64,000 nucleotides of DNA from Flavobacterium hercynium (GCF_002217285.1 NZ_MUGW01000029.1:97383-161382), one strand, 5' to 3'; numbered from the stretch's first letter, positions 28,421-38,984 are shown. Numbers and translations: made by a program. Notes: generated from the sequence alone by a model not told the origin.

Positions 28421-31400
28421 ATGAAAAGAGCTAACCAAAACACTATAGTCAACAAAATAAATTGCACCAAAATGACATATCCTAAAAGTACACTACAAGA
28501 GCTTTTTGCAAGTCAGGCTGAAATCTATCCTAATTCAATAGCAGTTGAATTTAAAGAAGAACAGCTCACTTATGCAGCATTGGCAAAAATGACCCATCAA
28601 ATGGCCCATTATTTTTTAGCTCAAGGTGTGTCTCCCGGGCAAATTGTTGCGGTGTCTATGGATCGAAGTCCTGCGTTAATTGCAGCCCTTCTTGCCATTT
28701 TAGAATGTGGTGCTGCTTATTTACCGTTAGATCCTCAATTTCCTGCAGCACGTTTAGCCTTTATGCTTGCCGATTCGGAAGCTAGTTTTTTACTGACTAC
28801 ACAATCCTTTGCCGCTTCACTACCTCATCATTCTAATACGTTATTGATTGAAGAAGTAATAACTTCAATGGAGGAATTTTCTACGACACCACTTTCTGTT
28901 TCTGTTGCTCACGAAGCAGTCGCATATATAATGTATACATCCGGCTCTACGGGAAATCCAAAGGGCGTAACGATTACCCATAAAAATTTAATAAACTTTC
29001 TGTATAGCATGGCTATCATTCCAGGTATCACCGCAGAAGATAGATTATTGTCTATTACTACCATTTCCTTTGATATTGCAGGTTTAGAATTATTTTTACC
29101 ACTACTTAATGGTGCCACGGTGGTTTTTGCTGATTATGAAACTACACGTGATGGTCAGCTTTTGCTTCAGCTTTTACAACAAAAAGAAATCACTATACTA
29201 CAAGCGACACCAACTACATGGCAAGTATTACTCGATTCCGGCTGGGAAAACCCTCTGTCTCTAAAAGCACTTTGTGGCGGCGAACCTTTGTCTTTGAACC
29301 TTGCGCAACAGCTTCTGTCAAGATGTGATACACTCTGGAATATGTATGGTCCTACAGAAACTACGATTTGGTCTGCTATAAAACAAATTCAGGCTACTGA
29401 TGCCATAATCACCATTGGAAAACCTATTGCCAATACGTCAATTTATATACTAGATGATCAGAGACAAATTGTTGCACCCGGCACCATTGGTGAGATCGTA
29501 ATAGGTGGCGATGGCGTTGCTCAGGGGTATTGGAAACGTCCGGAACTTACTGCTGAAAAATTTATTTCAGATTCCTTTTCGACAACATCACAAGAGATTT
29601 TTTATCGCACCGGTGACTTGGGCAAAGTATTACCAAATGGCGACTTTCAGTGTTTAGGCCGCATAGACGATCAGGTAAAAATCAGAGGACACCGCATCGA
29701 ATTGGGTGAAATAGAAACTGCCTTAAATAGTCTTCCCAACGTAAAAAGAGCTTCTGTAATCGTTAGTCATTATTTTGGAAATGAAGACAAACTTGTGGCT
29801 TATATACAATCCGGCGATCAGTTTCAAGATGAAAAATTGCTTAGGAATGCTCTTTCTAAAATTTTACCGGAAATACTATTACCCTTTAAATACATTTGGA
29901 TCGATACCTTTCCGATTACTCCAAACGGAAAAATTGATAAAAAAAACTTACCAACTCCAGAATATAACAGACCCATTTCTGCACCACTTTTTAGAAAACC
30001 TAATACGCCATTAGAAAAAGATATTGCAAAAATCTGGAGTGAAACTTTACAAATAACAAGTATTGGTACCGATGATAATTTTTTTGATATGGGAGGAAGC
30101 TCTATTCTTGCGCAAAAAGTAAGTTCATTAATCGGAAAACGTTTATTGCTGACATTACCGGTATCAAAAATTTATATTTACCCTACCATTCGTGAACTTG
30201 CCTCTCTTTTAGGAGAGAAAGAAAACAAGGAGGATTTGTTTGAATTTAAAACAAAAAAGGAACAAACAACAGCTGGAGACATCGCGATAATTGGTATGGC
30301 AGGAAGATTTCCCGGTGCTGATTCGCTGGAAGAACTATGGGAAAATCTAAAAGAAGGAAAAGAAACTATCTCTCATTTTTCCAAAGAGGAATTAGACGGC
30401 AGTTTACCCGAAAGCCTGCGCAAAGATCCGCTATATATAGGTGCAAGAGGAGTTTTAAGTTCTGCCAAAACATTCGATGCCAATTTCTTCGGATTAAATC
30501 CACAGCTTGCGGCCGCAATGGATCCTCAAATCCGGATATTTTTAGAAATTTCATTTGAAGCTTTAGAGCAATCAGGACATCTGCCTAAACACTACAACAG
30601 CAGTATTGGCGTATATTCCGGTAGTGAAATCAATACGTATTATGAAAATAATATATTCAACAACAAAGAACTAAAAAGCGCTGTAGGTGAACTGCAAATT
30701 TATACTGTAAATGGTAAAGATTTTATTGCTCCCCGCACCTCGTATCACTTAAATTTAAAAGGACCTTCTGTTAGTGTGCATTCCGCCTGCTCTACTTCAT
30801 TATTAGCAGTTGCAGAAGCTGTAAAAGCAATAAGAACCGGTATGTGCGACGTAGCGCTTGCGGGAGGATCTAGTGTTACAGCACCCATAAACAGTGGTCA
30901 TCTGTACGATGAAGGATTTATCAAAAGTCCGGACGGATCGACCCGTTCTTTTGAAGCTTCCGGACAAGGAACCGTTTTTAGTGACGGTGCCGGTGTCGTT
31001 TTGCTGAAAAAACTGGAAGAAGCTCAAAAAAACGGTGATATCATATATGGTGTAATCAAGGGAGTTGGTGTTAACAATGACGGCGGAGAAAAAGGCAGTT
31101 TTATGGCGCCAAGTGCCAAAGGTCAGGCGGGTGCAATAAGTAACGCTTTTAATGATGCTCAAATTCATCCTTCGACAATTAGTTATCTGGAAGCGCATGG
31201 TACCGCAACACCCATTGGTGATCCCATAGAAATAGAAGGACTCAAAATGGCGTACGGCAAACAGGAAAAAAACAATTATTGTGCCTTGGGATCAATAAAA
31301 AGCAATATGGGACATACAACAGCTGCGGCAGGTGTTGCAGGTTTAATTAAAACCGTATTGTCTATGCGCCATAAACAAATTCCGCCAATGGTAAATTTCA

Positions 31401-33736
31401 ACACTCCAAATCCAACTATAGATTTTGAAAATAGCCCATTTTACATCAACAACAAATTAATTGACTGGGATACAGATACCGTGCGAAGAGCCGGTGTGAG
31501 TTCTTTTGGTATTGGCAGTACCAATGTTCATGTTATTGTCGAAGAATATGAAATGGAATCTCAGCCCGTTTCTAAAGAAAGACCGCTTCAATTATTGATA
31601 TGGTCTGCGAAAAGTCAAAATAGTGTATTGGGCTATGAAAAAGCATTGGGTAATTTTATAGATACTTCAAAAGGTACTTCATTAGCGGATATAGCCTATT
31701 CGCTGCATATTACGAGAGACGATTTTAATCACAGAAGTTTTTTAACCGCAAAATCTACAGCCGAAGCGGCTGAAAAATTAATTGCTCTAAATGGAAAAAG
31801 TAGCAAATCTGCCCTGCTAAGGCGTGAATCCAGCGAAATAGGATTTCTATTTCCCGGTCAGGGAGCCCAATATTTGCAAATGGGTAAAACACTCTACGAT
31901 AACGAAAAAGTTTACCGTGATGCAGTAAATGAATGTGCTGAATTATTACTGGACAATTTAAAATTAGACATTCGTCAGATACTATATCCTGAAAATAATT
32001 CGGTTAATGCCGAAGAACGCCTTAAAAATACTCGTTTTACACAACCTGCTCTGTTTGTTACAGAATATGCTTTGTCGCAATTATGGATGAGCTGGGGAAT
32101 AAAACCAACTTTTCTTTGCGGTCATAGCATTGGTGAATTTACAGCCGCACACTTAGCCGGAATTATAAATCTGGAAGATGCCTTACATATTGTTACTGTG
32201 AGAGGACAATTGATAAGCGAACTGCCCGGCGGATCTATGCTTGCCGTACGAGTACCTGAAGCAAAACTCTATGAATTACTTCCGGACACACTTTCTGTGG
32301 CTGCCATAAATTCAAATCAGTTTTGTGTTGTTTCAGGCATAAAAGAAGATATCGATGCTTTTATTCACAAACTCGATGCCCAGGAAATCCCAAATAAAAT
32401 ATTGCTCACCAGTCATGCTTTTCATTCTTTTATGATGGATCCTATTTTAGATTCTTTCAAAAATGAATTAGAAAAAATTAAACTAAACATTCCCCGATTG
32501 CCTATTATTTCAACCGTAACCGGAAAATGGATTACAGACACAGAAGCTACTAATCCAATGTATTGGGTAAATCATTTAAAAAACACAGTACGCTTTGCTG
32601 ATGCAATGGACACAGCATTTGAATTGGATGATGCTGTTCTGCTGGAAGTCGGGCCGGGTACTACGCTGACTACATTGGCACGCCAACAAGCTGCAGGTAA
32701 AATTATATCAGCTTTTCCCAGTATCACTTTTTCTAAAGAAGAACGGGAAAATGAATATACCACATTACTAAATAGCTTAGGCGAATTATGGCTTAGAGGT
32801 ATCAATCTTGATTGGAAAGTTTTTTATGACCAGCAAAACAGACAAAAAATCGATCTGCCGGGTTATATCTTTGATCGTAAACCTTGTTGGATTGAGCCTT
32901 TAAATAGTTTTGAAACAACCTTTACCCAAAAAACTGCAGTTTCAGATGTACCTTTAATTTTAAATGAAACTGCTCCTGATATTGCTGCAAAAGATTCTAA
33001 AAAAGACGCAACACTTTTTAAAATTTCAGAGATTATCAAAAACGCCTCTGGAATAATTTATGAAGCTGATGCAGCTTCGTATACATTCTTAGAACTAGGT
33101 TTAGATTCCTTATCGCTAACGCAATTATCAGGAAAACTCAAAGTAGAATTTGATTTACCCATTACGTTCAGACAGCTCAACGAAGGCTGTAAAACACCAT
33201 TGCTTCTAGCTGAATATATAGAATTTCATCTTCCTGAAGAACATTCTACTGCTATTCCTGAAACTGAAATACTTGCAGAACAAACACCTCCTTTTGAGAC
33301 TTTAAAGAATATTCAATTATCATCAAATGAAAGTCAAACTACATTGGATACTATTGTAAAGCAAATGCAGCTTTTGGTAGAAAAAGTAGAACAATTGCAA
33401 CATTATTCACAAACTTCCAGAAATCGAAATCCTTTTACAGTAAGCTCAAAAACAGCGCTTTTACCTTCAATTCCATTCGATACTGAAAATACAATTGACA
33501 CAAAAATATCAACCAAATCAGAAGCAGCTGTCGATCCTTTACAAGTCGCTGTTCCGGAACCAGCAAAGAACATTAAAGTGCTCAATAAATATATGGCAAT
33601 GGCCAATGAACCTCTTGTAAAAAACAGCAAATTAGGGCGTGATGAAAACGGAAATCCGGCCTGGTTTATTGAAGATGTTGCCCAAAAAGGAAAATTTGCA
33701 AAGATCAAATTACTGGAATTAAGTAAACCTGATTAA
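28421..33736 (+). CDS. Hybrid NRPS-PKS: A-PCP-KS-AT-ACP
   Basis: 1771 aa. Order: adenylation domain (about 20-510; YTSGSTGNPKG near 171; TPNGKIDKK near 500), carrier domain (Ser near 559 in MGGSSI), ketosynthase (about 615-1040; Cys790 in HSACSTS, His926 in EAHGTATPIGD, His965 in NMGHTT), acyltransferase (about 1145-1440; Ser1236 in GHSIGEF; HAFH at 1332-1335, the malonyl-CoA type), second carrier domain (Ser1563 in GLDSL), then a tail of about 160 residues with a short coiled coil. No condensation domain precedes A, so it is a loading module. The specificity residues read D-I-L-Q-L-G-M-I-W-K, a glycine-type code. No KR, DH or ER domain, so the beta-keto group should remain. First gene of the cluster. 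Confidence 0.92.
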   Translation: MKRANQNTIVNKINCTKMTYPKSTLQELFASQAEIYPNSIAVEFKEEQLTYAALAKMTHQMAHYFLAQGVSPGQIVAVSMDRSPALIAALLAILECGAAYLPLDPQFPAARLAFMLADSEASFLLTTQSFAASLPHHSNTLLIEEVITSMEEFSTTPLSVSVAHEAVAYIMYTSGSTGNPKGVTITHKNLINFLYSMAIIPGITAEDRLLSITTISFDIAGLELFLPLLNGATVVFADYETTRDGQLLLQLLQQKEITILQATPTTWQVLLDSGWENPLSLKALCGGEPLSLNLAQQLLSRCDTLWNMYGPTETTIWSAIKQIQATDAIITIGKPIANTSIYILDDQRQIVAPGTIGEIVIGGDGVAQGYWKRPELTAEKFISDSFSTTSQEIFYRTGDLGKVLPNGDFQCLGRIDDQVKIRGHRIELGEIETALNSLPNVKRASVIVSHYFGNEDKLVAYIQSGDQFQDEKLLRNALSKILPEILLPFKYIWIDTFPITPNGKIDKKNLPTPEYNRPISAPLFRKPNTPLEKDIAKIWSETLQITSIGTDDNFFDMGGSSILAQKVSSLIGKRLLLTLPVSKIYIYPTIRELASLLGEKENKEDLFEFKTKKEQTTAGDIAIIGMAGRFPGADSLEELWENLKEGKETISHFSKEELDGSLPESLRKDPLYIGARGVLSSAKTFDANFFGLNPQLAAAMDPQIRIFLEISFEALEQSGHLPKHYNSSIGVYSGSEINTYYENNIFNNKELKSAVGELQIYTVNGKDFIAPRTSYHLNLKGPSVSVHSACSTSLLAVAEAVKAIRTGMCDVALAGGSSVTAPINSGHLYDEGFIKSPDGSTRSFEASGQGTVFSDGAGVVLLKKLEEAQKNGDIIYGVIKGVGVNNDGGEKGSFMAPSAKGQAGAISNAFNDAQIHPSTISYLEAHGTATPIGDPIEIEGLKMAYGKQEKNNYCALGSIKSNMGHTTAAAGVAGLIKTVLSMRHKQIPPMVNFNTPNPTIDFENSPFYINNKLIDWDTDTVRRAGVSSFGIGSTNVHVIVEEYEMESQPVSKERPLQLLIWSAKSQNSVLGYEKALGNFIDTSKGTSLADIAYSLHITRDDFNHRSFLTAKSTAEAAEKLIALNGKSSKSALLRRESSEIGFLFPGQGAQYLQMGKTLYDNEKVYRDAVNECAELLLDNLKLDIRQILYPENNSVNAEERLKNTRFTQPALFVTEYALSQLWMSWGIKPTFLCGHSIGEFTAAHLAGIINLEDALHIVTVRGQLISELPGGSMLAVRVPEAKLYELLPDTLSVAAINSNQFCVVSGIKEDIDAFIHKLDAQEIPNKILLTSHAFHSFMMDPILDSFKNELEKIKLNIPRLPIISTVTGKWITDTEATNPMYWVNHLKNTVRFADAMDTAFELDDAVLLEVGPGTTLTTLARQQAAGKIISAFPSITFSKEERENEYTTLLNSLGELWLRGINLDWKVFYDQQNRQKIDLPGYIFDRKPCWIEPLNSFETTFTQKTAVSDVPLILNETAPDIAAKDSKKDATLFKISEIIKNASGIIYEADAASYTFLELGLDSLSLTQLSGKLKVEFDLPITFRQLNEGCKTPLLLAEYIEFHLPEEHSTAIPETEILAEQTPPFETLKNIQLSSNESQTTLDTIVKQMQLLVEKVEQLQHYSQTSRNRNPFTVSSKTALLPSIPFDTENTIDTKISTKSEAAVDPLQVAVPEPAKNIKVLNKYMAMANEPLVKNSKLGRDENGNPAWFIEDVAQKGKFAKIKLLELSKPD

Positions 33737-33791
33737 CACCTACTAAAAACAATACTTTAAAACGTTACAATTTCATTTAAAAATTAACATT

Positions 33792-36700
33792 ATGATAGTA
33801 GTGAAGAATCAACCTGAAATACAAACTGACAGTAAAATTGAATTCAATCCGTTTTTACCTGAAATCGAGCGGGTAATCTGTACAACAAATTCGCAACAGG
33901 AAATATGGAGCGATTGTGCTTTTGGAAGCAGTGATGCCAGTAAAGCCTATAACTTATCCGTTTCACTTCGATTTCAGGGTAATTTACTCATCGATGTATT
34001 CGAACAGGCTGTAAAAACGGTAATAGAGCGTCACGAAAGTTTGAGGGCCGTTTTGAGTCCGGACGGGCACTTTATGATCATTTTTGATACTATTGATTTC
34101 GAAATTACGCATAATGATGTTTCTAAACACTCTACTATTAAAAAAGAAGTCGCTTTACAAACCCGGATTAAAGAAGAAGTAAATACCCTTTTTGATCTTA
34201 TCAATGGACCTTTATTTAGGGTAAATGTCATTAAAATTGATGATTTTGAATATATGGTAACCCTAACGATGCATCATATTATTGGTGACGGACTGAGTTT
34301 TGATATTTTATTAGAAGAACTTGGTGTACTTTATTCGGCTTATATTGAAGAGATTGAGCCGGAACTACCCGCTCCCGAACGTTTCAGTGAATTTGCCCAA
34401 AAAACAAATTCATTTATGGAAAGTACAGCATACAAGAGTTTACAGGATTTCTGGCTGAATCTTTATAAAGAATCTGCTCCAGTAATTGAATTACCATTAG
34501 ATTACAATAGACCCTCTTTACGAACCTACAAAAGTGATCGTCTTGATTTTCCGGTAGACAATGAACTTATAAATGCGCTCCGGAAAATTGGACTAAGTGC
34601 CAATTGTAGTTTGGTGACAACGCTGCTGGCTGTTTTTGAAGTTTTTTTATGCAAACTTACGGATCAAAACGACTTGGTTGTAGGATTTCCTTCTTCCGGA
34701 AATACGTTGTACAACATGCGGCAACTGATTGGCGACTGTGCCAACCTGCTTCCGCTTCGCAGTAAAATTAATCCTAAAATTAACTTTGTTGCCTATTTAG
34801 AACAACGAAATTCTGAATTACTGGATGCATACGAACATCAGCACGTTAGCTTTGGTCATCTTCTGAAGCATTTTGCAGTTGTCAGAGATCCTTCGAGAAT
34901 TCCTCTGGTTCCTATTATATTAACCGTCGATTTGAATCGCACTATCGAAAATGAGTTTTCATTTACAGGTCTTTCTCATGAATTAAAAATTAACCCAAGA
35001 CAATACGGAACTTTTGAAATTCAACTACATCTGTTTAGATCCAAAAACGGACCAGTCTTTCAATGGACTTATAACACGACTTTATTCAAGCCGGAAACGA
35101 TCAAACAAATGATGCTTTCGCTGGAAGAAATAATGCATCAACTCATTACCAATGTCAATAAGCCGTTATCCGATTTACTTGGAGGAAACTATTTAGCAGA
35201 TTACCACACGCTCAACAATACCGAAATGGCGTTTCCTAATGCGACTTTAAACAAATTATTCAGAAAACAAGCAGAATCTACACCTCTAACTATAGCCTTA
35301 GAATTTTATGATTTAAAAATTACTTATATAGAATTAGACGAAAAAGTGAACCAATTGGCTCATTATTTAAAAGCGCAAGGAATTCAATCCGGTGATTTTA
35401 TAGCTGTTTCTTTGTCCCGCAGTCCGGAGTTGCTCTATACCTTGTTGGCGATTATGCAATGCGGTGCTGCTTACATTCCGTTAGATCCTGAGTATCCAAA
35501 AGAACGCTTAGAATTTATGCTTACTGATTCCGGTGCAAAAGCACTACTAACCAGTAAAACTTTATTTGCATTTTTACCCTCGTGGACAAATACTATTTTT
35601 ATTGAAGATGCTGTCGATTCTTTAAACCAATATTCTACATTACCGCTTCCTTATATTCCAAGCGCTGATAATGTAGCGTATGTGCTCTACACATCAGGAT
35701 CAACGGGTAATCCAAAAGGAGTTCCTATTACACATAAAAATCTGGTCAACTTACTTTTAAGTATGGCTTTAAAACCCGGCATTGCTAAAACCGACAGGGT
35801 GCTTTCGATCACTACGATTTCTTTTGATATTGCAGGTCTGGAATTGTATTTACCACTTATTAAAGGAGCAACATTAATAATAGCTGATGAGGAAACCGCC
35901 AGAGACGGACGCCTATTGCTGGAATTGCTGAAAAAAGAAAATATCAATTTCCTGCAGGCTACTCCAACGACCTGGTCAATGTTATTAGATTCCGGCTGGT
36001 CAGAAAAATTACCGCTAAAAGCATTATGTGGTGGCGAAGCATTGCCGGAAGATCTTGCCAGAGAACTCATAAGTAAATGTTCTAGTGTTTGGAATCTATA
36101 TGGCCCAACTGAAACTACGATTTGGTCGTCTGTAAAACAAATAAAAGCTAACGATTCACTGATAACTATTGGTAAGCCAATTGCCAATACTCAATTTTAT
36201 ATCATTGATGAAGAAGGACAACTTATAGCTCCGGGAAGGGTTGGCGAAATCGTAATTGGCGGTAATGGTGTTGCAAAAGGTTACTGGAACAGACCCGAAC
36301 TTACCGCTGAAAAATTCATTATAAATAGATTTTCTACTGCTAAAAAAGATATTCTTTACCGCACAGGCGATTTAGGCAGACTTCTTAAAACCAATGAAAT
36401 AGAATGTCTGGGGCGTTTGGATCAACAGGTTAAAATTAGAGGTCACCGCATTGAACCCGGTGAAGTTGAACAGGCATTGCTGATGCTTGACGGCATAAAA
36501 TACGCTGTTGTACTTGCCAATACGAATTTTCTTGTCGCGCATATTGTACCCGATTGTAGTCTCGAAGATGCAGAAGATCTGATACCGCAGTGGCGCGAAA
36601 ATCTGGGACTCAAATTACCTGTACAACTAATTCCGCATGATTTTAATGTAATAAGTAAAATCCCCACAACTCTAAACGGCAAAATAGACCGTAAAGCATT

Positions 36701-37799
36701 ATCTGAATATACAATCAATGAAAAGCTCGAATATACAGCCCCACGAACAGAAGAAGAAAATATAGTAGCTGCTATCTGGAAAGAATGTTTAAATATTGAA
36801 AACATTGATATTTTTAGTAATTTCTTCGAAATGGGCGGACATTCTATCAAGGGCGTAAAAGTCATGATTGAAATAGAAAAACATACCGGCAAACGAATTC
36901 CGCTTTCTACCTTGTTTAAATACTCAACGGTAGAGAAATTTGCTAAACTATTAAACACAGGAACTGAAATTTTTTCAGATTGTTTAGTTCCCATAAAGCC
37001 TATTGGAAACAAAGTACCGCTCTTTATCGTACACGGTGCGGGACTCAATGTATTAAATTTTATGAATTTGAGTAAACACTTTGATACTGATCAGCCTATT
37101 TATGGTATTCAGGGTATAAAGCCAAAAGGTTTTGATGGCTGGTACGAGTCAATAGAAGCGATGGCAGCTTATTATATTGAAGCAATCGTAAAAGTAAATC
37201 CAAAAGGCCCCTATGCTTTGGCCGGCTTTTCTTTTGGAGGTATTGTTGCCTTTGAAATGACACGTCAGCTAAGAGAACAGGGAAAAATCGTAAGTCTAAC
37301 AGCCTTACTGGATTCCTATGTTGATTCTTCTTATTATTATGGTACTTACAGACGAAAACAATTAGTAAGATATTTTGATATCACACATAGAAGACTCGAT
37401 TTTCTGAAAGAAATGTTATTGAGCTGGAAAGCTTTTAAAATGCGTATTAATGGTAAAAAAGAATATATCTTGAAAAGGTATTTTGCTAAAAACAATACTA
37501 TAACTGAGGAAGAAGCATTGGTATTAAAGCAATTTGTAGAAGCTGATGCTCTGGTCAGAAAAATTGTTGACCGCTATCACCTTAAACCGCAAAACTTCCA
37601 ATTAGATTTATTTCGATCCAGAGATGACATTAACTATAAATTAGATCCCACTCATTTAGGTTGGAAAAAAGCCACACTAAAGGGTGTGACTATTCATAAT
37701 ATTTCCGGTACTCATCTCGACATTGTGGCACCGCCAAATGACAAGATATTAGCGCGATTAATTCAAGATATCCTAGATGAAAAACATGAAAATATCTAA
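33792..37799 (+). CDS. NRPS termination module: C-A-PCP-TE
   Basis: 1335 aa. Condensation domain (about 40-450; HHIIGDG at 161-167, all key residues present), adenylation domain (about 480-970; YTSGSTGNPKG near 633; LNGKIDRK near 963), carrier domain (Ser1018 in MGGHSI) and a type I thioesterase (about 1050-1330; Ser1147 in GFSFGG, Asp1174, His1308 in GTHLD). Specificity residues read D-I-L-Q-L-G-L-I-W-K, which I recall as the standard glycine code. It would join glycine to the amino-beta-ketoacyl chain from the first synthetase and release the product by hydrolysis or cyclisation. Begins 55 nt after the first synthetase. Confidence 0.93.
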   Translation: MIVVKNQPEIQTDSKIEFNPFLPEIERVICTTNSQQEIWSDCAFGSSDASKAYNLSVSLRFQGNLLIDVFEQAVKTVIERHESLRAVLSPDGHFMIIFDTIDFEITHNDVSKHSTIKKEVALQTRIKEEVNTLFDLINGPLFRVNVIKIDDFEYMVTLTMHHIIGDGLSFDILLEELGVLYSAYIEEIEPELPAPERFSEFAQKTNSFMESTAYKSLQDFWLNLYKESAPVIELPLDYNRPSLRTYKSDRLDFPVDNELINALRKIGLSANCSLVTTLLAVFEVFLCKLTDQNDLVVGFPSSGNTLYNMRQLIGDCANLLPLRSKINPKINFVAYLEQRNSELLDAYEHQHVSFGHLLKHFAVVRDPSRIPLVPIILTVDLNRTIENEFSFTGLSHELKINPRQYGTFEIQLHLFRSKNGPVFQWTYNTTLFKPETIKQMMLSLEEIMHQLITNVNKPLSDLLGGNYLADYHTLNNTEMAFPNATLNKLFRKQAESTPLTIALEFYDLKITYIELDEKVNQLAHYLKAQGIQSGDFIAVSLSRSPELLYTLLAIMQCGAAYIPLDPEYPKERLEFMLTDSGAKALLTSKTLFAFLPSWTNTIFIEDAVDSLNQYSTLPLPYIPSADNVAYVLYTSGSTGNPKGVPITHKNLVNLLLSMALKPGIAKTDRVLSITTISFDIAGLELYLPLIKGATLIIADEETARDGRLLLELLKKENINFLQATPTTWSMLLDSGWSEKLPLKALCGGEALPEDLARELISKCSSVWNLYGPTETTIWSSVKQIKANDSLITIGKPIANTQFYIIDEEGQLIAPGRVGEIVIGGNGVAKGYWNRPELTAEKFIINRFSTAKKDILYRTGDLGRLLKTNEIECLGRLDQQVKIRGHRIEPGEVEQALLMLDGIKYAVVLANTNFLVAHIVPDCSLEDAEDLIPQWRENLGLKLPVQLIPHDFNVISKIPTTLNGKIDRKALSEYTINEKLEYTAPRTEEENIVAAIWKECLNIENIDIFSNFFEMGGHSIKGVKVMIEIEKHTGKRIPLSTLFKYSTVEKFAKLLNTGTEIFSDCLVPIKPIGNKVPLFIVHGAGLNVLNFMNLSKHFDTDQPIYGIQGIKPKGFDGWYESIEAMAAYYIEAIVKVNPKGPYALAGFSFGGIVAFEMTRQLREQGKIVSLTALLDSYVDSSYYYGTYRRKQLVRYFDITHRRLDFLKEMLLSWKAFKMRINGKKEYILKRYFAKNNTITEEEALVLKQFVEADALVRKIVDRYHLKPQNFQLDLFRSRDDINYKLDPTHLGWKKATLKGVTIHNISGTHLDIVAPPNDKILARLIQDILDEKHENI

Positions 37800-38577
37800 A
37801 CTCTTTATTTCTTTTTCCAATATCAAGAGGATTTCACAATTTGCTGGTAACGAATATGTATTAAATACTAATGACATTATCATTTATAGTGTATACATTC
37901 CCCATTTTATGGACTTAAAATCTGATTTGTACCTATTTCTTAATTCTATTGAAATAAAAAAAGTAAAACGTTTTTACAAAGAAATAGACAGAAACAGGTT
38001 CATTATACACCGATCTGTTTTAAAAGTTATTTTAGGAGCTTACACAAAATTAAAGGTAAAAAATATCCTTCTTGATTATGACTTCAATAAAAAACCTTAT
38101 TTAGTTTCGCATCCCTGGCTGCATTTCAATATTTCACATTCTGAAAACTTTGCTGCTATTGCCATATCACGCAAAAAAGTGGGTATTGATATCGAACATC
38201 TTTCTGAAGATTTTAAATTCAGCGACCTTCTTCCAGATGTATTTGAAGACGATCAAAGGTTAATCATTCAAAATGCCACAGATAAAAAAAACGCTTTTTA
38301 TACTTTATGGACACGCAAAGAAGCCTTTGTTAAGGCACTAGGAAAAGGTATTGACAAGGATTTTAAATGTATTCCCTGTACAGATGGACAGCATACTGTA
38401 GATTTTAAACTTATAAAAAATACTCAAAACTGGCAGGTACGCAGTTTTGATCTTGATGAGCACTATTTAGGCGCCATAGCATTTGAGGGTTTACCCTCAA
38501 ATGCTACTAACCTCGAATTGCATATTATCCCTAATAATATGAAAGATTTACTGAAAATAATTCCCAAAAAAGTGTAG
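37777..38577 (+). CDS. 4'-phosphopantetheinyl transferase, Sfp type
   Basis: 266 aa. Motifs KKVGIDIEHLSED (metal-binding Asp and Glu) and LWTRKEAFVKALGKGI are those of the Sfp/Gsp family, preceded by PWLHFNISHSENFAAIAIS. Attaches the phosphopantetheine arm of CoA to the three carrier domains encoded by the two upstream genes. It overlaps the end of the second synthetase by 23 nt (ATG at 37777; a second ATG at 37786 also fits), so the three genes form one translationally coupled unit. Confidence 0.92.
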   Translation: MKNMKISKLFISFSNIKRISQFAGNEYVLNTNDIIIYSVYIPHFMDLKSDLYLFLNSIEIKKVKRFYKEIDRNRFIIHRSVLKVILGAYTKLKVKNILLDYDFNKKPYLVSHPWLHFNISHSENFAAIAISRKKVGIDIEHLSEDFKFSDLLPDVFEDDQRLIIQNATDKKNAFYTLWTRKEAFVKALGKGIDKDFKCIPCTDGQHTVDFKLIKNTQNWQVRSFDLDEHYLGAIAFEGLPSNATNLELHIIPNNMKDLLKIIPKKV

Positions 38578-38586
38578 ACCTAAATA

Positions 38587-38757
38587 CTATTCTTCTGCAG
38601 GCAAAAGCTGTGATTCCATAAATTTTCCGGTTACAATTGTACCTTCTTCATCTTCCCATTGTGTAATTACATTTTCTATTAAATCGGGTTCAAAATCAAT
38701 AATTTTCATTACCTGAGTTCCGAATTCCTGCTGTACTTGCTGACCAATTGTAAACAT
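38587..38757 (-). CDS. Small hypothetical protein (56 aa)
   Basis: Frame from ATG 38757 to TAG 38587, convergent with the transferase gene and only 9 nt from its stop. The protein starts MFTIGQQVQQEFGTQVMKII, continues with a W-E-D-E-E-G turn and ends MESQLLPAEE. The layout (GxxV near the start, a central Trp, 'G..F' strand, terminal acidic-proline end) recalls the small YodC/DUF2158-type proteins, but I would not assign it to that family without a profile search. Composition and codon use look coding. Confidence 0.6.
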   Translation of the reverse strand: MFTIGQQVQQEFGTQVMKIIDFEPDLIENVITQWEDEEGTIVTGKFMESQLLPAEE

Positions 38758-38870
38758 AACTTTATACTTATTCGTTATTTATTAAAATTCATTTCTATAA
38801 TTAAACACCAATATTAGGGCAACCATAAAGGATTCTTGAAGTGGCATTTTTGTACACTAAAAGTAATTGG

Positions 38871-38883
38871 ATCTGTATCAGAT
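38871..38883. promoter_or_regulatory. Small palindrome ATCTG-TAT-CAGAT
   Basis: 5-bp half-sites ATCTG/CAGAT around three bases. A longer version (7-bp arms ATCTGAT/ATCAGAT, one central base) sits between the two divergent stress promoters at 43331-43345. The likeness may be meaningful or chance. Confidence 0.3.
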
Positions 38884-38984
38884 TATTTACATCATTATCC
38901 ACTTTTATTATATTATTAATTGTTTTTTTATAGTAAAAAAACAAACTTAACAAACTAAAAAACAGGTAATTACAAAATACTGGC

